This document shows, piece by piece, positions 17,263 through 27,095 of a stretch of 64,000 nucleotides of DNA. Made by a program: the position numbers and the translations under genes. This DNA is from Saccharospirillum sp. (GTDB lineage: Bacteria; Pseudomonadota; Gammaproteobacteria; Pseudomonadales; Natronospirillaceae), in the NCBI GenBank assembly GCA_022565595.1, contig JAIUML010000004.1:62001-126000 (forward strand), written 5' to 3'. The notes under the pieces were generated by a model. It was not told the DNA's origin, ran no database searches, and saw only the letters and a list, made by a program, of their open reading frames with translations. The first letter of the stretch is position 1. The number at the start of each line of letters is the position of its first letter.

Positions 17263-17860
17263 AAGTCATCACCTTGCGGTCCGCCATGGCCTGAGCCAGA
17301 GTGCCGCTGTCGAGTCGTTTCAGCGCATCCCCGGAGGATACGCCCTGAGCCAGTTGAGTCAGTTGCACCGGCGTGTTCTTTATTTGCTCAATCAAATAAT
17401 GGCTGGTCGCCTTGGCTTCCACCCTGGCACCCAATGCCAATACCAGTTCCCTAACGGAACCGGACTCAAGACGATGCAGCAATGCGGGTATGCCCAATTC
17501 ATCGGGCCCAATTCCATCTATTGGTGACAGACACCCCTGCAGAATAAAGTAGTCTCCCTTGTAGCCGCCGGAGAGCTCAACAGCCTCTCGCTCTTCCGGG
17601 CTCTCCACCACACAGACCAGGCTGTGATCGCGAGTATCATCGGCACACAGAGAGCACAGCTCGGTTTCACTCAGAGCTCTGCAAGCCCGGCATTGCTGCA
17701 CACCGGACAAAGCGTCGGAGAGCGCCGCTTGCAGCATCGCCGCCCCGTCTCGGTCTCTTTCCAGCAGTTGCAAGGCCATGCGCTGCGCCGACCGGGTACC
17801 AACGCCGGGCAGAACCTGCAGCGCCTCAATCAACCGGTCAGTCAGGGGGGTGAAGGCCAT
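17249..17860 (-). CDS. recR: Recombination mediator RecR
   Basis: 203 residues, standard length. The N-terminal helix-hairpin-helix (LPGVGTRSAQRMALQLL, residues about 17-33), the C4 zinc finger (C-x2-C ... C-x2-C in QQCRACRALSETELCSLC) and the Toprim core (VVESPEEREAVE, then LALGARVEA) are all present. RecR with RecO loads RecA at single-strand gaps. It forms the dnaX-ybaB-recR cluster common in bacteria, 11 bp after ybaB. Confidence 0.97.
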   Translation of the reverse strand: MAFTPLTDRLIEALQVLPGVGTRSAQRMALQLLERDRDGAAMLQAALSDALSGVQQCRACRALSETELCSLCADDTRDHSLVCVVESPEEREAVELSGGYKGDYFILQGCLSPIDGIGPDELGIPALLHRLESGSVRELVLALGARVEAKATSHYLIEQIKNTPVQLTQLAQGVSSGDALKRLDSGTLAQAMADRKVMTFEQD

Positions 17861-17871
17861 GATCGCTTTAC

Positions 17872-18198
17872 TCAGAAAGGCATCTTGAAGCCTGGTGGCA
17901 ATTGCATACCGGAGGTCACCGAAGACATTTTTTCCTGACTCGCGGTTTCCACCTTGCGCACAGCATCGTTGACGGCTGCAGCCAGCAGGTCTTCCAGTAA
18001 TTCCTTGTCTTCACTGAGCACGGAATCATCCAGGCTGACATTACGCACGTCGTGCCGACCGTTCATTACAACCTTGACCAGCCCTGCCCCGGCTTCACCG
18101 GTGACTTCCATGCGCGCCACTTCTTCCTGCATGCGCTTCATGTCTTCTTGCATTTTCTGGGCCTGTTTCATCAGGTTGCCCATTCCGCCTTTCATCAT
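17872..18198 (-). CDS. ybaB: YbaB/EbfC nucleoid-associated protein
   Basis: 108 residues. The N-terminus [17 protein letters not shown] and the long helix [13 protein letters not shown] lead into the beta-sheet segment with [15 protein letters not shown], and the C-terminus ends in a G/P-rich tail, all typical of YbaB/EbfC. The dimer binds DNA and affects nucleoid organisation. It lies between dnaX (2 bp gap) and recR, the canonical arrangement. Confidence 0.95.
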   Translation of the reverse strand: MMKGGMGNLMKQAQKMQEDMKRMQEEVARMEVTGEAGAGLVKVVMNGRHDVRNVSLDDSVLSEDKELLEDLLAAAVNDAVRKVETASQEKMSSVTSGMQLPPGFKMPF

Positions 18199-18200
18199 CT

Positions 18201-20240
18201 TCAGGCTCCTGTCGGTAAGGGGTTATAAGTAGGTTTCACACTGTCTCTTTGCAGTTCGCCGCCAAAGTCCTTGACCAGCGTTTGCACAAACTGATCCTGT
18301 TCCAGCTCAGCCACCGCCTGCTGCCAGGCACTGTGATGCAGTTGGTCCAGCCAGAGCTGAGGCGTCACCTCAGCGGTACCAAAAGAGACCTTGAGCGTCT
18401 TGAACTCAGGCAACAACGCCGGCAACGATTCTATCAGTCGCGCTTCGTAGGTGCTGTTCATGACCTTTCGATAATTGGCCGAGACCAGCAAATGCAGCTC
18501 GCCCCCATCGTAGCTGTAATACTGAGAGTGGGCAAAGATGGTACGCGCCATGCCAGTCAGCCCCAACTTGTGCAAACTGACTTGCCACCAGAACAAGGGG
18601 TCAGCTTCGCGGTCGGTTTCTGGCCAGCGCGGTTCCTCCCTTTGCCTGGCGTGGTTTGCAGCCGGCCTTGTCTCATCAACCTCTGGCTGTTCCACTGCCC
18701 TGGCAGGAGGCTCCGGCGTTTCTGATGTTTCAGGCTCTGCCGCATTGTCTGGAGCGGCCTGCGCGGCCTTTGCTTCGATCTGGGGCTCCGCTTCTGTGGG
18801 CTCAGCATCGGCAACGTCCATCGGCAAAACTGCCGCCCGATCTTCAGCCATCTTGCTTATGGGGTTCTGCTCTGGTTCAGGCTGAGGCGCAGACGCTACT
18901 GGACTCGCGGCGGCTGTTTCATCCCAGGGCGGTGCGGCTTCATCGCCAGCCGATGGTGCAGGTGGTGAAGTTGGCGTTTCCGATGGGTTCGGTGCCTCTG
19001 CCTGGGTTACGCTGCTGACCTCTGCTGGGGCTGCACTCTCTGTTGCCTGGGTCTCTGCTACCGACTTATGGCTGGATTCAGCGGTCGCCATTTCGGCTTT
19101 CGTGCTCGACACTGGATCGGCGTTGAGCAAGGGCAACGACTCGACATTGCCGGCGGGAGAGGGGCTGAACGCCAGCATTCGCAACAAGGCCATCTCGAAA
19201 CCGGCCTGCTCTGTCGGTGCCAGGGCCATTTCCTTGTTGGCTGCGACGCCGACCTGGTAAAACAGGTGAATGTCTTCGGGTTGGGCGGCCTGAGCCAGGG
19301 TTCTAATGGCTTGTTGGTCGCCTTTGCTATTGTCTATGGCGTTGGGAGCCACCTGACAGACCGCAATGCGGTGCAGGCTGGACAACACCTCTGTCATCAG
19401 CAGCTTGAAATCCGGTGCGTGTTCAGCAATATCGGCTACCTGCTTGAGCAGGGCATCGCCTTTTTTCTCGATCAAGGCCTGTATCAGTTTGAAAACGCGG
19501 TTGAGGTCCACGGTTCCCAGCATGGCGGCGACATCGAGCTCGCGCAATTGGCCCTGGCCATAAGCAATGGCCTGGTCTGTCAAGCTCAGGGCATCACGCA
19601 TGCTGCCGTTGGCGGCTTCAGCCAGCAACCAGAGTGACGGCTCTTCGTACTGCACCGATTCAGCTACCAGGATGTGGTTCAGGTGACCAACGATGCTCTC
19701 ACGCGTCATGTTTTTCAGGTTGAACTGCAGGCAGCGCGACAGCACCGTCATCGGCAATTTTTGCGGATCGGTGGTGGCGAGCAGGAATTTGACGTGAGGC
19801 GGTGGCTCTTCCAGGGTTTTCAGCAAAGCGTTGAAACTGCTGGTACTGAGCATGTGGACTTCGTCGATCAAGTATACCTTGTAACGTCCACGAGTTGGCG
19901 CGTACTGTACGTTTTCAAGCAGCTCACGGGTGTCTTCAACCCGGGTTCGAGAGGCTGCATCGACTTCGATCAGGTCGACAAAGCGTCCTTCGGCGATTTC
20001 CCGGCAGGCCGAGCATTGGCCACAGGGTGTGGAGCTGACCCCGACTTCGCAGTTCAGGCTTTTTGCCAACAGGCGGGCTATGGTGGTTTTGCCAACCCCA
20101 CGGGTGCCGGTAAACAGGTAGGCATGGTGCAGCCGCTGCTGATCAAGGGCGTTGATCAGTGCCTTGAGGACATGCGTCTGCCCGACCATTTCGGCAAAGG
20201 TGGAGGGACGCCACTTTCGGGCCAGTACCTGATAAGACAT
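18201..20240 (-). CDS. dnaX: DNA polymerase III subunit tau (DnaX)
   Basis: 679 residues from the ATG at 20240 ([12 protein letters not shown], the conserved start); an in-frame TTG at 20273 would add 11 residues. The AAA+ clamp-loader domain has Walker [10 protein letters not shown], the zinc module C-x8-C-x2-C-x2-C ([17 protein letters not shown]), Walker B LIDEVHML and sensor 1 [12 protein letters not shown] ~150-residue low-complexity linker rich in A, P, E and S precedes the tau C-terminal domain that contacts polymerase alpha and DnaB. No convincing E. coli-type A-AAA-AAG slip site is seen near the end of the AAA+ region, so whether a gamma form is made is open. Confidence 0.96.
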   Translation of the reverse strand: MSYQVLARKWRPSTFAEMVGQTHVLKALINALDQQRLHHAYLFTGTRGVGKTTIARLLAKSLNCEVGVSSTPCGQCSACREIAEGRFVDLIEVDAASRTRVEDTRELLENVQYAPTRGRYKVYLIDEVHMLSTSSFNALLKTLEEPPPHVKFLLATTDPQKLPMTVLSRCLQFNLKNMTRESIVGHLNHILVAESVQYEEPSLWLLAEAANGSMRDALSLTDQAIAYGQGQLRELDVAAMLGTVDLNRVFKLIQALIEKKGDALLKQVADIAEHAPDFKLLMTEVLSSLHRIAVCQVAPNAIDNSKGDQQAIRTLAQAAQPEDIHLFYQVGVAANKEMALAPTEQAGFEMALLRMLAFSPSPAGNVESLPLLNADPVSSTKAEMATAESSHKSVAETQATESAAPAEVSSVTQAEAPNPSETPTSPPAPSAGDEAAPPWDETAAASPVASAPQPEPEQNPISKMAEDRAAVLPMDVADAEPTEAEPQIEAKAAQAAPDNAAEPETSETPEPPARAVEQPEVDETRPAANHARQREEPRWPETDREADPLFWWQVSLHKLGLTGMARTIFAHSQYYSYDGGELHLLVSANYRKVMNSTYEARLIESLPALLPEFKTLKVSFGTAEVTPQLWLDQLHHSAWQQAVAELEQDQFVQTLVKDFGGELQRDSVKPTYNPLPTGA

Positions 20241-20371
20241 GGGGTTGTTCGTTACCTGCTTGGAACCAGCCAATATCCTAACTGGGATGGCGCCTGATCG
20301 CTACCAGAAAAGAAAAAGGTGCGGGAAATCAAGGTGTTAGATAGAGGTGTTTGGTGATTTGCAGTCAGATT

Positions 20372-20486
20372 GGGTGGCGGCCCCACCAGCCACACCCCGG
20401 CACAGGAATCCGTCACTACCGTTGCTCCCTTCCGGGCCTGGCGGGGTTTGCGACTTATCCTTGCGGGGGGACCGGCAGGGCCACCC
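20372..20486 (-). ncRNA. ffs: 4.5S RNA (signal recognition particle RNA)
   Basis: On the minus strand the universally conserved SRP domain IV is clear: AGGCCCGGAAGGGAGCAAC (about 20422-20440), with the GGAA tetraloop and the internal-loop A/C residues that bind Ffh. The 5' end GGGTGGCCCTGCCGG pairs with the 3' end around GGGGCCGCCACCC, giving a ~115-nt hairpin like E. coli 4.5S RNA (114 nt). It lies between its own promoter and dnaX; ends are inferred from pairing and may be off by a few bases. Confidence 0.93.
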
Positions 20487-20499
20487 TAACGAGCGCGGC

Positions 20500-20527
20500 A
20501 TTATGCCTTTATTTGTGAAAATCGCAA
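20500..20527 (-). promoter_or_regulatory. Sigma70 promoter of the 4.5S RNA gene
   Basis: On the minus strand TTGCGA (20522-20527) and CATAAT (20500-20505) are 16 bp apart. A GC-rich stretch (GCCGCGCTCG) follows the -10, as in stringently controlled stable-RNA promoters. The mature 5' end predicted from pairing is about 14 bp further, so a short 5' leader is probably removed. Confidence 0.7.
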
Positions 20528-20649
20528 GAGGCAAAGCGGTTCACGGCAAAACATTGACAAAAACCTGGAACGGGACTGATCTTGAAGCGACGTTTAGCTC
20601 GTATTGGTGGTGATTAGCGACTTGGGTTCGATTTGATGTCAGTGGTTCG

Positions 20650-20817
20650 CACCGGCTGCCGGGGGTGCCTCTGCAGGGTCGGGCGGAATGCCGCCCACTC
20701 AATCCTCCATGGAGCCTGGACTGCAGCATCCGACGGCCATGGATGGCCTAGTGCCGCTTTAACAGGAACAAAAAAGCGGCCATGCTGCAGATTCCCCTGC
20801 TGAGGCACCCCCGGCAT
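20650..20817. repeat. Dispersed intergenic cruciform repeat, copy 1
   Basis: Terminal arms at 20657-20678 and 20795-20816 are inverted repeats of 22 bp with one mismatch, the outer 14 bp perfect. Inside are smaller hairpins: GGGCGG/CCGCCC (20681-20696), the palindrome CTCCATGGAG (20705-20714), GGCCATGGATGGCC (20735-20748) and a GCCGCTTT/AAAGCGGC stem (about 20752-20780). Sequence blocks are shared with the copies near 34642 and 60361. It fills most of the 361-bp space 20528-20888; I see no other feature there. Confidence 0.75.
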
Positions 20818-20888
20818 CCACCGCTTACATTGTGCGCCCCATTACGCTTGAACCAATTACAAATTTTAAAACCGAAGAGAATCTACAC

Positions 20889-21839
20889 ATGACCAAATTG
20901 AACATCGCTGTGAGCAGTTGCCTGCTCGGTTCAGAAGTACGCTTCAATGGCGGTCACAAGCGGCACCGTTGGTTGACTGATGTATTGAGCCAATACGCAG
21001 ACTTCACCTCCTTCTGCCCTGAGGTTGCCATTGGCATGGGTATTCCGCGCAATCCGATTCGTCTGATTCAGACTGATGTGGGCATCAAGGCGGTGGATTC
21101 GGTCAATCTGGTTGACGATTATACGGCGCCGCTTCAGGACTATGCGGAGTCTGTGGTACCGCAGTTGAAGGATATGGACGGTTATGTGTTGATGCAGGGG
21201 TCACCGAGCTGTGGCATGGAGCGGGTCAAGTTGTATAGCGAGAAGATGATTCCTGAAAAAAACGCTTCTGGAATTTATGCCGAGGTCATTCAGCGTGAGT
21301 TGCCGTTTTTGCCGATCGAGGAAAGTGGCCGTTTGACTGACCCGAATCTGGTCGAGAATTTTGTACAGCGGCTTTTTGTTTATCAGGCTTGGCGGCGGGA
21401 GCAGCCCTGGCAAAGTGCCAAGGGTTTGATCGATTTTCATGCACGGCAGAAATATCTGCTGATGATGCATGACTATCCGACTTACAAGTCGCTGGGGCAG
21501 TTGTTGTCGGACTTGAGTGACAAGGAGAAGCTGCCTGCGATTGGTGACACCTATTTGCAGCAGTTGATGGCCGCATTGAAGAAGGTGCCCAAACGTGGCC
21601 AGCGGGTGAATGTGATGCAGCATGTTCTGGGTTACTTCAAGCAGAAGCTCTCTGAAAAAGAAAAAGCTTCGATCCGGCGATCGATCGAGCAGTATCAGGC
21701 ACGACAGGTGCCCTTTATTGTGCCCATTTCTTTGTTGAAGCATTACACCCATCTGCACGGTGATGAGTTCCCGTATCTGATGCAACAGACCTTTCTCAAC
21801 CCTTATCCGGAAGAGCTGGGTTTGCGTAATCCGATATAA
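20889..21839 (+). CDS. DUF523 and DUF1722 protein (YbgA-type)
   Basis: 316 residues from the ATG at 20889, preceded by GAAGAGA. The N-terminal DUF523 part has VSSCLLGSEVRFNGGHK, FCPEVAIGMGIPRNPIRL and VLMQGSPSCGM, with conserved cysteines that could hold a metal or cluster. The C-terminal DUF1722 (YbgA) part includes FHARQKYLLMMHD and ends PYPEELGLRN. The gene is typically found next to photolyase genes, as here (98 bp upstream of phr). Its role is unknown; linkage suggests a part in the response to light or DNA damage. Confidence 0.9.
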   Translation: MTKLNIAVSSCLLGSEVRFNGGHKRHRWLTDVLSQYADFTSFCPEVAIGMGIPRNPIRLIQTDVGIKAVDSVNLVDDYTAPLQDYAESVVPQLKDMDGYVLMQGSPSCGMERVKLYSEKMIPEKNASGIYAEVIQRELPFLPIEESGRLTDPNLVENFVQRLFVYQAWRREQPWQSAKGLIDFHARQKYLLMMHDYPTYKSLGQLLSDLSDKEKLPAIGDTYLQQLMAALKKVPKRGQRVNVMQHVLGYFKQKLSEKEKASIRRSIEQYQARQVPFIVPISLLKHYTHLHGDEFPYLMQQTFLNPYPEELGLRNPI

Positions 21840-21937
21840 AGCGACCAGCAATTCCTTCTCTTTGGCCCTTTGAGTGAACCGGTGCTCATTGGGCTCCGTA
21901 TCTCCCCTGTCTAACTTCTGTCAAGGTTTGCTTTTTT

Positions 21938-23323
21938 ATGACCCACCTGGTGTGGTTTCGAAACGATTGTCGAGTCAGCGACCACCAGGCCCTTTATGAG
22001 GCCTGTGCGAACGCTGGGCCCGGCGAGGTTGAGGCGCTGTTCTTGTGGACGCCGCAGCAATGGGAACGCCACGATTATGGCCTGGCGCGCCAATACAGTT
22101 GGTCGCAGGCGCTGAAGGAGCTAGCCCAGTCGCTGGCGGAACTCGGCGTTCGTCTGACACTGCTTGAAGCGGATAGCTGGCCGGAGGGCGTGCGTGCCAT
22201 GATCGACTGGGCACAGCACCATGGCATGAAAAAATTGAGTTTTCACCGTGAATTCGGTTGGGACGAGGTGCAGCGTGACCGCCTGGCGATCGAGCTGGCG
22301 CACAAGACTGGTCTGAAAACCCGCGTCCATGAAGATCGCATCCTCTGGGAGCCACAGCAACTGCTCACCGGCCAGAACGAGATGTACAGGGTATTCACCC
22401 CATACAAGAAACGTTGGCTGAACCAGTGGCATGCAAGCCCCCTTCCCGCCCCATTACCTGTGCCCAGGGCCATCGGTGATGCGTACAAGCCCATTGCCAA
22501 CATCCCTGAAGTCAACTGGTCAGGAACATCGGAACTGCCGCTCACGGAATCCGCCGCCCATGAACAGCTGGCTCGTTTCTCCGAGCAAATAAGTGGCTAT
22601 CAGTCGAACCGGGATCTACCTGGCATGGAGGGGACTTCACGCCTGTCTGCGGCCCTGGCCAATGGCGCCATCAGCCTGAAGCAATGCCTGCACCAGGCCT
22701 TTTCTCACCCGAGAGCCAACGACAAGGGCGTTCAGACATGGATTTCAGAATTGATCTGGCGCGATTTCTACCACTACCTGCTCTACTGGCGCCCTGATCT
22801 GGCCAAACATGAACCCTTCTACCCACGCTGGGATGCCTTCCCCTGGTCTCGGGATCAGGAAGCGTTGGAACGTTGGCAACAGGGCATGACCGGAGTGCCT
22901 ATTGTGGATGCCGGTATGCGGCAGTTAAAGGCTACCGGCTGGATGCACAATCGGGTGCGGATGGTGGTTGCCATGTATCTGGTCAAGCTGTTGCAACAGG
23001 ATTGGCGAGCTGGCGAGCGCTGGTTTGCACAGCAATTGCTCGACATCGACTTCGCCAGCAACAACGGAGGTTGGCAGTGGTGCGCCTCGACGGGCGTCGA
23101 CGCAGCGCCCTATTTTCGAATTTTTAACCCTTACACCCAGGCCGAACGTTTCGATCCTCAGGGCGACTATGTGCGCCGCTGGGTACCCGAGTTGTCCAGC
23201 CTGGATGCCAAAACCCTACGCCAGCCACCGGTAAAGACCCTGAAACACCTGGGCTACCCGGCACCACTGGTTGACTACAAGCAGGCGCGAGAGAACACCC
23301 TCGCTGCTTTCAAACAACTGTGA
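21938..23323 (+). CDS. phr: Deoxyribodipyrimidine photolyase (class I CPD)
   Basis: 461 residues. The N-terminal Rossmann antenna domain starts MTHLVWFRNDCRVSDHQAL. The C-terminal FAD-binding domain includes WISELIWRDFYHYLL, VPIVDAGMRQL, TGWMHNRVRM, and NNGGWQWCASTGVDAAPYFRIF; these place the FAD pocket and the conserved lesion-contact tryptophan. It repairs cyclobutane pyrimidine dimers using blue light. It heads a run of same-strand genes to 28625, which elsewhere form light- or singlet-oxygen-induced clusters. The carotenoid-type MerR regulator often found beside it (LitR/CarH) is not in this window. Confidence 0.96.
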   Translation: MTHLVWFRNDCRVSDHQALYEACANAGPGEVEALFLWTPQQWERHDYGLARQYSWSQALKELAQSLAELGVRLTLLEADSWPEGVRAMIDWAQHHGMKKLSFHREFGWDEVQRDRLAIELAHKTGLKTRVHEDRILWEPQQLLTGQNEMYRVFTPYKKRWLNQWHASPLPAPLPVPRAIGDAYKPIANIPEVNWSGTSELPLTESAAHEQLARFSEQISGYQSNRDLPGMEGTSRLSAALANGAISLKQCLHQAFSHPRANDKGVQTWISELIWRDFYHYLLYWRPDLAKHEPFYPRWDAFPWSRDQEALERWQQGMTGVPIVDAGMRQLKATGWMHNRVRMVVAMYLVKLLQQDWRAGERWFAQQLLDIDFASNNGGWQWCASTGVDAAPYFRIFNPYTQAERFDPQGDYVRRWVPELSSLDAKTLRQPPVKTLKHLGYPAPLVDYKQARENTLAAFKQL

Positions 23324-23343
23324 TTCACCATGAGACGCCTCTG

Positions 23344-23775
23344 ATGTCTATCATCGAACGCATACAGCGCACCTACAGTCAGTTGAACGCAGAGACGGTT
23401 ACAACCGGCCTGCTCAGCGAGCTGTACGACGACAACATCCTGTTCATCGACCCCTTGCATCGTATCGAAGGGTTGCCCGCACTTCAGAGCTACTTCGAAG
23501 GTATGTATCGCAATGTTATCGACATTCGCTTCGACTATTTGAACACCTGGGACCAGGACGGCGAGGCCATGTTGCGCTGGCAGATGGATTTTCGTCACCC
23601 CAAATTGAAGAACGGCAGTAGCATTATCCTGCCAGGTGCGACCTTTCTGCAGTACAAGGACAAGGTCACCCTGCACCAGGATTATTTCGACAGCAATCAG
23701 ATGATCTTTGACCACGCACCCGTGCTGGGTTCGGTATTGGGTTGGTTGAAGTCTCGTTTGAACCGTACAGAATGA
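23344..23775 (+). CDS. SnoaL-like (NTF2-fold) protein
   Basis: 143 residues from the ATG at 23344; a GTG at 23320 overlapping the phr stop is an alternative. The pattern of an N-terminal helix, YDDNILFIDPLHRIEG, YFEGMYRNV and a beta-sheet ending in DYFDSNQMIFDHAPVLG matches the small SnoaL-like NTF2 fold. Members commonly sit in photolyase/FAD-oxidoreductase clusters. Substrate unknown. 20 bp upstream of the FAD enzyme and probably in the same operon. Confidence 0.8.
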   Translation: MSIIERIQRTYSQLNAETVTTGLLSELYDDNILFIDPLHRIEGLPALQSYFEGMYRNVIDIRFDYLNTWDQDGEAMLRWQMDFRHPKLKNGSSIILPGATFLQYKDKVTLHQDYFDSNQMIFDHAPVLGSVLGWLKSRLNRTE

Positions 23776-23794
23776 CCCCCTGACAGGAATAATC

Positions 23795-25060
23795 ATGACA
23801 GATCGTATCGCCATTATCGGCAGCGGTATCGCTGGCCTGACAACAGCTCGATTGTTGCACCCACATCACGACATTCATTTGTTTGAGCAAAACGACTACA
23901 TAGGCGGCCACACCAACACGGAAGACTTTACCATTAACGGCCAGACCTTTGGCGTTAACACAGGCTTTATCGTCTACAATGATTGGGTCTACCACAACTT
24001 CAACAAACTTATGGCAACACTGAACATTCAACGTGAACCGACAGAAATGAGCTTCAGTGTGCGCGACGACAACACTGGCCTTGAATACAATGGCCACAAT
24101 CTGGATAGCCTTTTCGCCCAGCGCCGCAACCTCTTTAACCCGAGATTCCTTGGCATGATCAAGGACATACTGCGCTTCAACAAGGAAAGCCAGGCAGACC
24201 TGGCCAGCGGTCGCCTCACACCCGATTTGACCCTGGGTGACTATTTCAAGCAAAAGAAATTCGGCAAGGCCTTCATTGAAAAATACATCATTCCCATGGG
24301 AGCAGCGATCTGGTCTTCGGGTGAAGGTGACATGGCCGACTTCCCTGCCCTGTTTTTTGTGCGTTTTTTCAAGAATCACGGCCTGCTGCAAGTGAAGGAT
24401 CGGCCACAATGGTATGTGCTCAGTGGCGGTTCACGCAGCTATGTGGAACCCCTGATAGCCCCCTTCAAGGACAGAGTACAGCTCAACCGCGGTGTGAAAA
24501 GGGTGATTCGCGAAGAAGGCGCGGTGCAACTGATATTTGAAGATGGCACTTCAGAACGCTTCGATCAGGTTGTCTTTGCTTGTCATAGCGATCAGGCACT
24601 GGCAATGCTCGAAGCGCCCACAGAAGACGAGACTCATATTCTGGGTGCCCTGCCATACAGCGATAACGACGTCGTACTGCACACCGATGAAAGCCTGCTG
24701 CCAAAACGCCGCAAAGCCTGGGCCGCCTGGAATTATCACATTCCCACCGACCCTGCTCAGGCGGTCGGGCTGACCTACAACATGAACATTCTGCAGAATT
24801 TTGACGATGCCCCCGTCACCTTCTGCGTGACCCTGAATCGAACCGACCACATTGACCCGGACAAGATCATTAAACGCTTCAACTATGCTCACCCGGTTTT
24901 CACCAGGGCCGGCATTGAAGCACAACAGAACTATCACAAGATCGGCAATAAAAACCGCACTCACTTTTGCGGTGCCTACTGGTTCAACGGCTTTCATGAA
25001 GACGGCGTCAACAGCGCCTTGCGTGTTGTTGAAGACCTCGGAGTCGTACCATGGCAATGA
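23795..25060 (+). CDS. FAD-dependent oxidoreductase of the amine-oxidase/desaturase fold
   Basis: 421 residues. The dinucleotide-binding motif IAIIGSGIAGLTTARLL (residues 5-21) is followed by HLFEQNDYIGGHTNT, the usual FAD-ribose contact. The flavin monooxygenase/phytoene-desaturase-like core continues to FCGAYWFNGFHEDGVNSAL at the C-terminus. It overlaps the DUF1365 gene by 10 bp and stands two genes before a Cfa-like methyltransferase. In Rhodobacter sphaeroides a comparable trio belongs to the singlet-oxygen regulon, and a flavoprotein of this type (UfaD) works with a methyltransferase (UfaM) in making methylated furan fatty acids. Orthology is inferred and not tested. Confidence 0.85.
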   Translation: MTDRIAIIGSGIAGLTTARLLHPHHDIHLFEQNDYIGGHTNTEDFTINGQTFGVNTGFIVYNDWVYHNFNKLMATLNIQREPTEMSFSVRDDNTGLEYNGHNLDSLFAQRRNLFNPRFLGMIKDILRFNKESQADLASGRLTPDLTLGDYFKQKKFGKAFIEKYIIPMGAAIWSSGEGDMADFPALFFVRFFKNHGLLQVKDRPQWYVLSGGSRSYVEPLIAPFKDRVQLNRGVKRVIREEGAVQLIFEDGTSERFDQVVFACHSDQALAMLEAPTEDETHILGALPYSDNDVVLHTDESLLPKRRKAWAAWNYHIPTDPAQAVGLTYNMNILQNFDDAPVTFCVTLNRTDHIDPDKIIKRFNYAHPVFTRAGIEAQQNYHKIGNKNRTHFCGAYWFNGFHEDGVNSALRVVEDLGVVPWQ

Positions 25061-25851
25061 AAAGCCGCCTTTACAGTGGCTGGGTTCGACACCGCCGGTA
25101 TGCCCCCAGAGAGCACAGTTTAAACGTGCCCCTCTTTATGCTGTATCTGGACCTGGATGAAATACCTCAGGTCTTCGAGCAATCCCCTTTCTGGTCGGTG
25201 GAGCGATTCAACTGGGCCAGCTTTCGTCGGGGTGATTTCTTCGCCCCGGAAAGAGGTGATTTGAAACAGGCGGTTATCGCTCGCATTTGCGAACAGAGCG
25301 ACTTGAACCCCGAGCGTATTCAATCTGTGCGCATGCTGACTCACCTGCGATACCTGGGGCATATCTTTAATCCCGTCACCGTTTATTACGCCTTCGATGA
25401 GTTCGATCAACTGGTCGCCATCATGCCGGAAATCACCAATACCCCCTGGAAAGAACGCTTCCAGTATGTATTGCCTGCCCAGGCAGACCAGGTCGGTATT
25501 CAGCCCAGCCGGATTCATCGTCACTACCGCGAATACCGACTCGGAAAAGCCTTTCACGTGTCGCCCTTTTTGCCGATGGATATGGATTATCGCTGGGTCT
25601 TTGGTGAACCCGAAGAAACTCTGCGTATCCACCTGGAAAACCACCGTCAGGGCAGCCGAGTCTTCGATGCCACCCTGGTCATGGAGGCAGAGGCCATCAA
25701 TGCCCAGACCATGAGGAGGGCACTCATCCGCTTTCCGTGGATGACCGTAAAAGTTGTGATAGGTATCCATTGGCACGCACTGCGGCTGTGGCTAAAAAAG
25801 GTGCCCTTTCTTCGCCACCCGCACAAAGTACAAAAGGAAAAGAAAGCATGA
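25051..25851 (+). CDS. DUF1365 protein
   Basis: 266 residues. DUF1365 features are LYSGWVRHRRYAPREHSL at the start, MLYLDLDEI, the long HLRYLGHIFNPVTVYY segment, and FHVSPFLPMDMDYRW. Possible catalytic or ligand residues are conserved histidines in these motifs. The biochemical role is unknown, but the gene almost always accompanies an FAD oxidoreductase and a Cfa-like methyltransferase, so lipid modification is likely. Overlaps both neighbours (10 bp and ATGA), a strong sign of co-translation. Confidence 0.9.
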   Translation: MAMKSRLYSGWVRHRRYAPREHSLNVPLFMLYLDLDEIPQVFEQSPFWSVERFNWASFRRGDFFAPERGDLKQAVIARICEQSDLNPERIQSVRMLTHLRYLGHIFNPVTVYYAFDEFDQLVAIMPEITNTPWKERFQYVLPAQADQVGIQPSRIHRHYREYRLGKAFHVSPFLPMDMDYRWVFGEPEETLRIHLENHRQGSRVFDATLVMEAEAINAQTMRRALIRFPWMTVKVVIGIHWHALRLWLKKVPFLRHPHKVQKEKKA

Positions 25852-27095
25852 CCATCGCTTCACCCGCCCAAAACAGCGTCGGCAGTCAGACTCTGACACA
25901 ACGTCTGCTGATCAAGGCTTTGAACCGCTTTCGCCATGGTTCTTTAACGCTTCATGATGGCGATAACACCTTTGTTTTTGGCGATATCAACAGCGAAGGC
26001 CCTCACGGTGTCGCCTATATTCGTAACCGTCGCGTTTACCGTGAAATGCTGGCCGGTGGCGCCCTGGCTGCGGCCGAGTGCTATGTGGCAGGCTACTGGG
26101 ACAGCCCGGACTTGACCGCTGTCGTACGCGTATTCGCCATCAACATTGAAACCACTTCCAGCCTGAACCGCACACTGGGCACTATCTCCAAGCCGATTTT
26201 ACGCTTTGCCCACTGGCTTAACAGGAACGACAAAGCCGGTTCACGCAAGAACATTCGTGCCCACTACGATATTGGCAATGATCTGTTCGAAACTTTTCTC
26301 GATGATTCAATGATGTACTCCAGTGCCATCTACCCCACTCAGGATGCCAGTCTGGAGCAGGCTCAACGTTACCGGCTCGATCGCATCTGCCAAAAATTGA
26401 ATCTCAAGCCGGGCGAACACCTGCTGGAGATAGGCACCGGCTGGGGTGGATTGGCCATTCATGCGGCCAAACACTATGGCTGCAAGGTAACCACCACCAC
26501 CATCTCTGATGAGCAATTCGCCTACAGTCAGGCACGGGTAGAACGGGAAGGTCTTGGCGACCGCATTACCCTGCTCAAGCAGGACTACCGCGATTTGACC
26601 GGTCGCTACGACAAACTGGTATCCATTGAGATGATCGAAGCGGTCGGTCATGACTTCTTGCCCAGCTACTTCCGGGTATTGTCCGAGCGACTCAAGGACG
26701 ACGGCGTGGCGTTACTGCAATGCATCACCATGCCGGATCAGCGCTACTCGAGCTACCTGAAGAGCGTCGACTTTATTCGCAAGTACATTTTCCCGGGCGG
26801 TCACCTGCCTTCCATTTCCGTTCTGCTCGACAATATGCGCAAGCATACCGATATGCAGATGGTGCACCTTGAGGACATAACCGAGCACTACGCCACTACC
26901 CTGAGAGACTGGCACCACCGCTTTTTTCAGGCTCGTGATCAAATCACCGACCTGGGCTATGACGACACCTTCTTCCGTCTTTGGCGTTACTATTTTTCCT
27001 ACTGCGAAGGTGGCTTTGCAGAGCGCGCCATCGCCACCAACCAGGTGATTTTTGCCAAGAATGGCAACCGGCAACAATGGCATAACTTTGAATGA
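25848..27095 (+). CDS. Cyclopropane-fatty-acyl-phospholipid synthase-family methyltransferase
   Basis: 415 residues from the ATG at 25848, which overlaps the DUF1365 stop as ATGA. The N-terminal lipid-binding region precedes the SAM-binding core, with motif I LLEIGTGWGGLAIHAAKHYG, VTTTTISDEQ, IEMIEAVGHDFL, and the active-site region LLQCITMPDQRYSSYLKSVD followed by FIRKYIFPGGHLPS. Its place in this operon suggests a modified acyl product other than a simple cyclopropane, such as the methylated precursor of furan fatty acids (UfaM type). A plain Cfa role cannot be excluded. Confidence 0.9.
   Translation: MTIASPAQNSVGSQTLTQRLLIKALNRFRHGSLTLHDGDNTFVFGDINSEGPHGVAYIRNRRVYREMLAGGALAAAECYVAGYWDSPDLTAVVRVFAINIETTSSLNRTLGTISKPILRFAHWLNRNDKAGSRKNIRAHYDIGNDLFETFLDDSMMYSSAIYPTQDASLEQAQRYRLDRICQKLNLKPGEHLLEIGTGWGGLAIHAAKHYGCKVTTTTISDEQFAYSQARVEREGLGDRITLLKQDYRDLTGRYDKLVSIEMIEAVGHDFLPSYFRVLSERLKDDGVALLQCITMPDQRYSSYLKSVDFIRKYIFPGGHLPSISVLLDNMRKHTDMQMVHLEDITEHYATTLRDWHHRFFQARDQITDLGYDDTFFRLWRYYFSYCEGGFAERAIATNQVIFAKNGNRQQWHNFE

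Noticed and set aside
18201-20240. Programmed -1 frameshift in dnaX
   Set aside because: The only A-rich run noticed (GAG AAA AAA GGC, near residue 260) is too early for a gamma subunit and is preceded by G, so it is not an A-AAA-AAG slip site.
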